This document shows positions 56,101 to 64,000 of a DNA stretch of 64,000 bases, one piece after another. The notes beneath the pieces were generated by a model. The model ran no database searches. It worked only from the letters and a program-made list of their open reading frames with translations, and had not been told where the DNA came from. A program made the translations under genes and the position numbers. The DNA comes from Lutjanus erythropterus. Taxonomy: Eukaryota > Chordata > Actinopteri > Lutjaniformes > Lutjanidae. Positions within the stretch are counted from its first letter, which is position 1. Every line of letters begins with the position of its first letter. The stretch covers positions 9,360,746 through 9,424,745 of the forward strand of contig CM034610.1 of NCBI GenBank assembly GCA_020091685.1. The letters are read 5' to 3'.

Positions 56101-57960
56101 AGGGCAGTTATCATGACAGAGAGATTAAGCCTATACACTCAGTGATAGTCTAGATTACACGCAACATGTTAATGAAGTCATGCATATTTAATAGCAGTCC
56201 TGATTATGCAGGACTGGAGATGTAAAATGTGTACAAGATCTGTCAGAACAGCAGAGGAAGACACAATTACTCCTGAGCAGAAATTGCATTTCAAGAGGCT
56301 GTGACACTTATCGCAAAACTGGACAATACAAAAAAGGTTTTTCATTAAACTCACTAGCACCACTGTGCATACATTAGGTGTCTTCTAACTCACAAATGTG
56401 AGTGAGAACCAGGTGAAGTGGCAGGCGGTAATTTTCTCATTCGAAAAGGACCGCAGAAGCCGGGAAACCCTTTATGCAACTTTTCATAAAAATCAGAAAT
56501 TAAAAGAGGGGTCATCTCCACGACCTGAATGCTTACTTGGCAGAATATATAAAGGACAGATTGGAGAAAGGAGAAGGCCTGACAGTAATGGACAAAGAAT
56601 GGCAACATGTCTGCATATTTGAGTGGAAGAGAGCAAAATCTCATGCATGGAAAGAATTTTGCAAGAGGAATTGTGAATGTCAAAACACACAAGATTACTT
56701 TAAAGAAATACAAAATGTAATAGATATCACCTTTAATACATATATACCAGTAAATTTCAAAATTACATATTTAGTATCTTTCCAGAAGTTAAAGGTATTG
56801 GCAAATATTTAATGGTATATTGCTGGCAGCAGGGAAAGATGGATGATGCATGCTGATCTACTATAAATAACTGGATGGATGTGACAATGGAAAAGACAAG
56901 ATGGAAAAGGTTATTTATCTTCAGACAGTGGGGAAAAATGCGTGCAATATGCCAAACCTTTGAGACCTGATTCAATCGAAGGAACATCCATATTTTTTAT
57001 TAATGTACTTTTTTACTTAAATTGTATTTTATCATGGTGCCCAAATATCTAATTTTAACATTTGTGCAATGTTGGGAAGTCAATCTACTATAAGCATTTC
57101 TTTATTCATTTATTTACCTTTGCCTCTTCTCCTGAAAATGAAAAGAAAAATAATATGAATCAGCCTAAAGAAAATAAGGCTGAAAGGCTTTTTTTTCTCA
57201 GTGCTTTAAAGTATCTTTGTATTGCTGCGCCTGTAGAAATAATAACAATGAATTTAGAATTTTTTAAAACAGAAAAGTCAGAATCTGTTCATCTGAGTGG
57301 CTAGTTACCATTTATGAATTTAAAAAGACCCAAATGGCAACTTCAACCCATGATATAAAACCAATCTTGAGTTATCAAACCCTACACTATTTTCTGCTTA
57401 CACAACGTAGTGTGTCTGTTTTACAAGCTGCACATCAGTTTACTTTGCTACATTTGCCTTCGGATTTATGTTCACTTTTCACAGTTAGCTCAGTACATAT
57501 TGTCAATACTATATTCAGTATTTTTGATAACCGTTAGCAACCGTAGCTTTCTAGCATCATCATCTTTGTTCAAACTTGACTGAAACAAAATAAAACTCAC
57601 CAGAAATGTCTTGTCTTTCCACTGCTCCAACAATCAACGCCTCTGATCGGTTGAAATAAACCTGTAATTCACCACATTGAATGCTAAAATATTATGGCTG
57701 CCGTTTCCTTCTGCTGCTTTTCTGACGCCTGACCTCCTTCTTGCACTTCCCCCGAGGATATTTTCACATTTAATGCTGTTTTGTTTTTTTGTTTTTTTTT
57801 GACAACACCAGAGTTGATTATTATTGGAACAATGGAAAGACAGCGAGTTTCATGTGAAAAGTGAAGTAACTAAAGGATAAAAAAACAAAAAACAAAATCA
57901 CCAAGTTTGGACACTCAAAACAAATGTTTTGACTCAACAACAAAATTAACACAACACTTG
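56101..57960. other. Unassigned AT-rich DNA
   Basis: 56390-56820 has overlapping open frames on both strands (74-107 codons). One plus frame reads SFEKDRRSRETLYATFHKNQ and the next holds MDKEWQHVCIFEWKRAKSHA, which look faintly like a decayed element ORF. No family recognised. The rest shows nothing. Confidence 0.4.
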
Positions 57961-58345
57961 GTATCAGTCTTTTTCAGTTGCTACTACTTGTGATGAAATT
58001 ATGTTCAACCAATGAATTACACTAAGTTGGGAGAATTAGCTTTTCTTTTAAAAGGTATTTTAATTATCACTTACTTATCACTTAACTGTAATAAACAAGT
58101 TTTTAAGTTGAGTACTCACAAAATTAGGTTGTTCCTATTAGTTTTTCCCACATTATTTAAAAGGTATTTTTTAGCCAACGTATTCATTATTAGTGAATTA
58201 ACTGTTTTTACTTTAAACTTAAGCTGTGTGTTTAAATAACTGATATTGAAATTTAGAAATTTTAAAAAAATTGTCCCAGAAATTATAAATAAACTAGACA
58301 AGACAATTTTATTAAGTTGCTACAACTTGGATTTTGTTTGATGTA
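57961..58345 (+). repeat. AAGTTG-rich repeat
   Basis: Recurring AAGTTG/CAACTT words (GTTTTTAAGTTGAGTACTCA, TTAAGTTGCTACAACTTGGA) and TTAAAAGGTATTTT twice (58046 and 58158) give it the look of a fish AT-rich DNA repeat. No clean ends. Confidence 0.35.
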
Positions 58346-58479
58346 ACAATAATCATTATGTCAAATGAATTTGAATTTCATTTTGCAACAGACGTGCAGT
58401 TTGTAAAACATATATACATTTACACTTCATTGTGCGAGTAGGGAATTATTTGCATCCAAACTAAAAAGTGTGTTGTTGT

Positions 58480-58640
58480 TTTTTTTTGTTTTGCTTTGTT
58501 TTGACTTATTTATATTTTTATCATTCTTTGCTTGTTTTTATTTGTTTCATGTCTGTTGTTTTAATTTTGATGTGATGTGAAGCACTTTGGGCTGCATGTT
58601 TGTATGAAAGGTACTAAATGAATAAAGCTGAGTTGAGTAT
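58480..58640 (+). mobile_element. LINE 3' tail fragment
   Basis: GATGTGAAGCACTTTGGGCT, GCATGTTTGTATGAAAGGTA and CTAAATGAATAAAGCTGAG match the style of the 3' untranslated end of fish LINEs (a cactttgggctgc...ataaataaag-type tail). Strongly 5'-truncated. Confidence 0.55.
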
Positions 58641-58733
58641 GATCTCAGAAATCATGACCATTGTTCTTGGGCTGAATAAAGTAAAGAGCAATTTTCATCA
58701 TTACATGTTACGTGCATGTACCCATTCGCTTCT

Positions 58734-59897
58734 GTTTTTTCTAGTGCTGTCAGGCGATTAAAAAAATTAATCTAATTAATTACAGGATTTGTAATTAATT
58801 AATCTAATTAATCGCATTTTAATCTCATATCTGCTAAAGGTCCCCAAATAAAGAATTTGAATTCTAGGACATTACAAAATTGTAGTGCATGACTAATCAA
58901 TTGAATACATAAGGTACAAATCACTGCGTTCTTGTTAATAATCCCGTCTTTGTTCTTTTTATAAATAAACTTGCCGTTCAAAGGTCCAAGTAAGCTTGCC
59001 TCGCTCTTAGGGCTGCAACGGATCAAAAAACTCACGGTTCGGATCGTATCACGGGTTTGAGTCACGGATCGGATCATTTTTCGGATCAGCAAAAAATAAA
59101 AAAGTGGTGGGATTAGAGTTAAATTATTTTAAAAATGCACTTGTCTTTGATCTTTGTCTGTCTGTAATTATCACCATAGTGATGTAATGTAATAATAATG
59201 ATCATAGTAATGATATTGGTAATAATATGAAAAACTTCAAACTTATACAGTGCTGTACTATGTATATACTATACATATATTAGATCATTATACACTGTAC
59301 AGTATAATACACAACTACACTCTGTAGTCTGGCTCAATGTCCCGCCTACAGCAGCACATCTGATTGGTTAGAAGTCATGATCAATCAATCAATCAGCAGA
59401 CACACTGTGTCACAGACGGGGTGAGACAGAGCTGCACCGGTGAGCAGAGAGGAGCTGTGTAGAAATTAAGACAGCTGATATCACCAAAGTTTCAATCAAC
59501 ATCACAGTTTTATGATCTGTTTCTATGGTGATAGCAGAGTTACATCAGTGAAAAAAGTTACGGTCTGGATTTCACTCAAGGTGATGTGACGACTTTTAAA
59601 TAAGTCGCTCTTCACAGAGATGCGCTGCACAGCAGCGTCTGTCCTGTCTGTTTGCTGCAACTCTGCATTGAGATTTCAGGTATTATAACTTATACAAAAG
59701 TAACAGTGACAGTAAAAGTATGATGCTCACATGTGGTCCGCGGATCACACGCGTGCCGAACTCAATGGGCCAAATTTAAAATGCTTGCGCATTGACTTGC
59801 CACTCATGATTAATTGCGTTAATTTTTATAGCGCGTTAATTTGCAGCGTAATTAATTAATCTAATTAACGAGTTAAACTGACAGCCCTAGTTTTTTC
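58734..59897. mobile_element. hAT transposon, 1148 bp, with nested hAT
   Basis: The element is 58742-59889. It starts TAGTGCTGTCAGGCGATTAA; the reversed right end starts TAGGGCTGTCAGTTTAACTC (first 12 bases with one mismatch). A perfect 8-bp duplication GTTTTTTC flanks it (58734-58741 and 59890-59897). Subterminal TTAATCTAATTAAT words occur at both ends. No transposase frame is seen, so it is non-autonomous. A second hAT end lies inside at 59008. Confidence 0.9.
59008..59760 (+). mobile_element. Second hAT element, nested, right end lost
   Basis: TAGGGCTGCAACGGATCAAA, CTCACGGTTCGGATCGTATC and ACGGATCGGATCATTTTTCG form a typical hAT left end distinct from the host element. GGTCCGCGGATCACACGCGT with GCCGAAC near 59735-59760 looks like its decayed right side, but the terminal repeat and duplication are missing. 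The interior has no coding. End coordinate approximate. Confidence 0.6.
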
Positions 59898-61380
59898 ACG
59901 TGTTGTTATTATGTACTCATCGGTTCACTGAGTGCAATACCTCATTTACACAACTCAAAACGAAACAAACAAAAAAAAAAGCAAAGGCACAGATAGCCAG
60001 AGATGGACTCCATCATATGTGCATCTGACAGCTTCCTCCTCATTTCTCTCCATCCTGTCGGGAGTGATAAGAGAACACTTGGGGTCGGGCAAGTAGCTCT
60101 TCAAACTCCCCACTTTTATCTCTGTATGTTGTGAAGTTTTCACTGCAGTGTCCTTCTGGGTTCTCTCCGGACACCCACACAGAGTACACGCTCACGCCAG
60201 CCTTGGCTTCATTCTGCCTCTCGCTCTGTTAGACAAGCACAAAACAGCTAGAAAATCTGTGAATATGATATATAGAGATATAAAAAGACAAAAGATAAGG
60301 TAATGGCATTTCTGAGTGAGTGCAAGATTTCTCTGACCTTGTGGATGTATGGTGTGTGTGTGCTTCAGTGTGTTCGTGAGGGAGAGGAAAGAAAAAGGCA
60401 TCGTGATATAAGCACTGAGATGAGAATGACGCTGAATATGTCAAAATTATAGCTTTAATTTTATCCTCTTTTCCCATCTTTGTTCTCACACAGCCGAATG
60501 TGTCACCTCTGCGGGATCAATCAGTCATCTCCGATTCATGAGAATTTACATGTGAATTGATATTCATTGACTGGAGTGTCAGTGCTCTTTCTGGAGCGAG
60601 GTAAAGCTCATTTCCCTGTAATCTTCTGAAACAGAAGAAGATACCCTCAGTTAGTATTCATTTACTCTGTTCTGTGTCCCAAACTGAAGGTCCTTATTTA
60701 CTCTGGCTTGTCTCGCCAGAAACCCTGCCTCCATTTGATGCATTTTGCTTTGAAGTTGTCTTGTCTGACGTGTACTCAGCTGCGACTCCGTATGGAGTTC
60801 AGATGCCTATCGATTCATCTAGATAAAGTGCAAATTTTGAGAGAAGAAAACAAACAAGTGTGTGCAAACATTTACGGAGTAAGTGACTGAGATTCAGACT
60901 TTTCATGCAGGAAATAACTGAAAACCACCTGCAAATGTGGGTCACTCAGTCATGCAGAAGTGAGAACATGGTCATACTAACTACAGGAAACAACTCCAAA
61001 ACAAAGCATTTAGGAGACAGATGTTGATATCATCTGGTAGCCAGAAGTTCGTCATGCTTATAAAAACCCAGCTAAGAAAAATGACCTGAAGGCAAAACAA
61101 CAGTCTGGACTGGTGTTTATTTTCATTTATTTATTCGTGTGTTCATAACTGGAATGAACACCAGAGGGGAAGTTACGGCAAAGAGCACAAACAAGTCCAT
61201 CATGCTTAGCTGAATTGGCAGTTATTGGAATCAGACCTGTTTTGACTGCACTGCAGAGCTGAATACCCAGACAGAAAACAGGCCCCACACTTTCTCTTTG
61301 AGGGTTTAAACAATAATGACGTAACAATGAAAATATATGTGTGCTCACTTCTGAAAATTCACACTTGTGAAACAGTTGCT
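59898..61380. other. Unassigned DNA
   Basis: 60500-60620 (TCTCCGATTCATGAGAATTT, ACATGTGAATTGATATTCAT) is unique-looking. No gene; minus frames at 59955-60489 lack domains. Confidence 0.45.
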
Positions 61381-62150
61381 ATAATGCACTCAGTGGCCAC
61401 TCTTTTAGACACGTGTTTCTTACACTGCGTCGGACCCTCATTTTCCCCAGAAGAACCTTAAGTCTTGGTGACAAGGATTCCATAAGGTGCTGGAAAAGTT
61501 CCTTAGTTTGCGCTCAGTGCTGACATGATATCGCACAGTTGCTGCAGATTTCTGTGTGTGCTTTGTGACATGGAACATTGTAAGAGGATGGGTAAACTGT
61601 GACCACAATCTCTATACACAAATCTGCATATGAATGCAGGCTCTTTAGGAAAAGGGCACGATACTGGAAGCTGGTTTTCAACCACATTAGAGTGGGCTGT
61701 GTTTGCATGTAGGTAAATAATCTAACCCTAACCCTAATTCCACCTCAGACCTCATCAGCTATCATCTGACAACGATTTAGCTTTTCATTGGCTTTTTCAA
61801 AATGTATCTGCATTCATATGCTGACATCTGTTTATAGAGATTACATGGCTGTTGACAAAGTCTAAAGTTGCTAATAGGACTCTAAAAAATGACCGATGCA
61901 AGGAAGAGGAAGTCCAGATATCCCCTGGCTGCATCGGAATCCCCAAAACATTGCTCGCTGGCCATTTTTGCTGACAGTAGTGCTGCTCACTGGATGATTT
62001 TGTTTGATGTTGTTGTTGTTTGCACCACCACACTGAAGACTGTTGTGCAAATCTCACAGGATCAGGAGTTTCCTGAGATGCTCAAACCACCCATCTGACC
62101 ATTCCAGATTCAAAGTCCCCTCAATCACACTTCTCACCTATTAATGCTCA
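61381..62150 (-). mobile_element. Tc1-like relic, minus strand
   Basis: The plus strand starts CACTCAGTGGCCACTCTTTT, the decayed inverted end of a Tc1-type element. The transposase C-terminus lies on the minus strand: 61503-61560 gives HRNLQQLCDIMSALSAN and 61440-61500 the MPRR-type end region. 62030-62100 (ACTGTTGTGCAAATCTCACA, GGATCAGGAGTTTCCTGAGA, TGCTCAAACCACCCATCTGA) corresponds to the N-terminal helix-turn-helix region. Most of the catalytic core between is deleted or replaced. No intact frame and no second terminal repeat. Confidence 0.7.
61722..61736 (+). repeat. Short telomere-like CCCTAA repeat
   Basis: CTAACCCTAACCCTAA is about two and a half vertebrate telomere units inside the Tc1 relic. 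Too short to mean much. Confidence 0.6.
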
Positions 62151-63519
62151 TGAGTCGGTTCGCTTGTGGCAAGTGAACAAACTGAGTTACTTCCTCTCTT
62201 TACTACAAAGTCTGCTGCAGCTATGTTCTCTACCACCCTACCTTGTTCTCATACTGTGTTGTCTGTCTGTTCCTCTGTTGTCTGTTGATGCAGAGTTTCA
62301 GAGTGACAGAGACTTAGAAGTGTCAGCACAGTATAATCTGTCAGTCTACTGTTGCACAGCACAAAGGGAGATGGAGGTGCCGCTGCCAGAGGAGCACCGA
62401 CTGAGAGTACAGCATGCATAAGAATAAATTACAAGATAACAGATAGCATGGACCAAACCACTGCCAGAAATTTGTGGAGAAGAGGCTGTGATCTTTCAAA
62501 ACTTTAAGATGGAGTCAGTAGAATTTGTCTGAGCTGCTCATAAACACATCAGGACATCAAATACAAACTTTTTGAGATGGTGAAAAATCCAGAGCACAGC
62601 AAAACAAGAGAAAATACAGAAAAAGTCTAGTCACCACCATACACCTCTAGTGGGTCATAAGTGATGACTGAAAGACATTGTATATTATGAATCTAGACTT
62701 TTTTCTTTTTTTTTTAGGAAAATGTTGCAAATTAAACCTTCAAAAACACATTGTTTTGCTTCAGTAGAAAGCACAAGTGCTTTCCCACAATATTGAATGT
62801 CCCTACTGTCTCTACCCATTTCTAGGCCCTAAACTGAAGGAGTTGTAGAAACAGATGAAGTTCAAGCACTGAAAGCAGTTGAAATGTCAAAGTATATGTG
62901 ATAAATTGACGTGGAAGTTGTCAGTCAAAGTGAAAGAAGTCGTTGACAGTTAAAGTGTCGGCTGACGCGTGGGTGCTAAAAGCAGTTGGAGTAAAATGTT
63001 CATGAACAGAGGAAGCTGTGTGAGTTAGAAAAGCTGAAGATGATTGTTCAAAGTTGAAGGCTCCAGACCTGAAAGTGTTTGCGGTGTCACCTGAAGTGTT
63101 ACATAAAAAGGAGATAAAATTTCCAACACAGTCTCTTAAATCTGCATACAAATAACATGTCACACTTGAACAAGTCCAGTCTTGCATGCAGTCAATACCT
63201 TCTGTGCAGAGCAGATCCATAATCACGTGACGTTCGTCCGTATGTTAACATGGTATTTTCTAGACACACCAGGTGAATGATCTGTTGGTATCAGTTCATT
63301 TAGAAAACTGTAATTGGCAAACCCCTCCACATATCGCTGCAACAGCAAATGCAATTTCTAATGTCATTAGTCTGGTGGTTCCAAAAGTCCACACCTCCTT
63401 TTCTCATTTCATTGTGCCACTCCTAGAGACTGGAATAAGTCGCAAAAGATGCTAAAACTCCACACCTTCATTCTGTTACCCTCCTTTAATAACTCATTAC
63501 AACTCATTACTTCCGAATT
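62151..63519. other. Unassigned DNA
   Basis: No gene or recognised repeat. The minus frame 62921-63226 (101 codons, Ser/Thr-rich) has no domain. Confidence 0.5.
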
Positions 63520-63732
63520 TTCTTCTCTGGTAAACAGTACGTAGATCTCTTTTGTTCTATACTGTATAATTTGTGATGTTTAATTTTGTCTGTTGTTTCT
63601 TGTACTAGCTGTAGCTATGTTTTAATGTCTTGTATGGACTTGTCACTGAATCTTGGCCAGATTGTCATTATAAATAAGAATTTGGTTCTCATTTGACTTA
63701 TCTGGTTAAAAAAAAAAAGGTAAAAAAATAAA
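63520..63732 (+). mobile_element. LINE 3' tail fragment
   Basis: TTAATGTCTTGTATGGACTT, CTTGGCCAGATTGTCATTAT and TTGACTTATCTGGTTAAAAA form a fish LINE 3' end with its A-rich tail (63708-63732). Everything upstream is missing, as usual for 5'-truncated insertions. Confidence 0.65.
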
Positions 63733-63735
63733 CTC

Positions 63736-63850
63736 ATGGTTAACGCTGTGAAAGGTCAGAGTTTGGTTAGGTTTAGGCAACAAAATCACTTGATTACGTT
63801 TAGGAAAGATCGTGGTTTGGGTTAAAATAAGCACATTTACACTTCATAAG
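63736..63850 (+). repeat. TTTAGGC-family repeat, copy at 63.8 kb
   Basis: GTTTGGTTAGGTTTAGGCAA with CAAAATCACTTGATTACG and GGAAAGATCGTGGTTTGGGT is the best preserved box B in the window. 63851-64000 after it holds a C-rich run at 63964-63976 and nothing else recognised. Confidence 0.65.
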
Positions 63851-64000
63851 TCTTGTGAGTGACGCAAGCACATACCTTTTGTCTTTCATGTGCTCTTTTT
63901 AGGGGTCACCACAGTGGATCATCTGCTCATTGACTGATCGGCATATTTGATTTAGCTGCAACCCCCCCACCCCCCATTTATCTAGGCGATCAATCACTAT

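Noticed and set aside
56537..56812. 91-codon plus frame looking faintly like an element ORF
   Set aside because: No motif of any reverse transcriptase, endonuclease or transposase could be identified.
61722..61736. Interstitial telomere as a chromosome fusion mark
   Set aside because: Only about 2.5 units and inside a transposon relic; chance or repair filler is likelier.

Overview
The window looks like intergenic (or deep intronic) DNA of a teleost fish, probably a percomorph. The evidence is the mix of repeats: Tc1-like and hAT DNA transposons, a fish L2/Jockey-type LINE, Ty3/gypsy-type LTRs, tRNA-derived SINEs and several dispersed sequences familiar from fish genomes. These family assignments come from remembered sequence resemblance, not from a search. 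I find no intact, recognisable host protein gene, no rRNA, no functional tRNA, no CRISPR array and no bacterial-style operon. The longest open frame is 179 codons and looks like chance. Layout: 0-12 kb is mostly unique AT-rich DNA with fragments of dispersed repeats, a SINE head at 5.7 kb and an RFX-like X-box at 3.15 kb. At 12.14-12.91 kb lies an element with arms of about 200-245 bp in inverted orientation and a perfect 6-bp flanking repeat. At 15.3-16.0 kb is a gypsy-type LTR on the plus strand, and at 32.75-33.34 kb a related LTR on the minus strand. The most gene-like stretch is 19.76-22.36 kb. It holds a decayed coiled-coil exon with intron-like boundaries, a hAT element with a perfect 8-bp target-site duplication, then an open 97-codon block with a splice acceptor, a stop codon and an AATAAA. 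Region 28.6-29.5 kb is a hAT relic with a BED-finger fragment broken by one extra T. Region 40.57-42.69 kb is a dead Tc1-like element interrupted inside its transposase by a 528-bp element with near-perfect 21-bp inverted ends. Region 45.0-46.0 kb is the 3' part of a LINE. At 49.5-50.4 kb is a TA-flanked, MITE-like element filled with AGAACC/GGTTCT repeats. At 58.73-59.90 kb is a hAT element with a perfect 8-bp duplication and part of a second hAT inside it. At 61.4-62.15 kb is a minus-strand Tc1 relic. Smaller dispersed families recur across the window, notably a TTTAGGCANNAAA family with six copies. The genes do not work together here: the coding traces are transposases and fossil exons, all broken or orphaned, and the story is one of layered insertions. 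The host-functional candidates are a few sequences resembling conserved non-coding elements (10.4, 50.6 and 55.9 kb) and single transcription-factor motifs, all of which need alignment to other fish to be believed.
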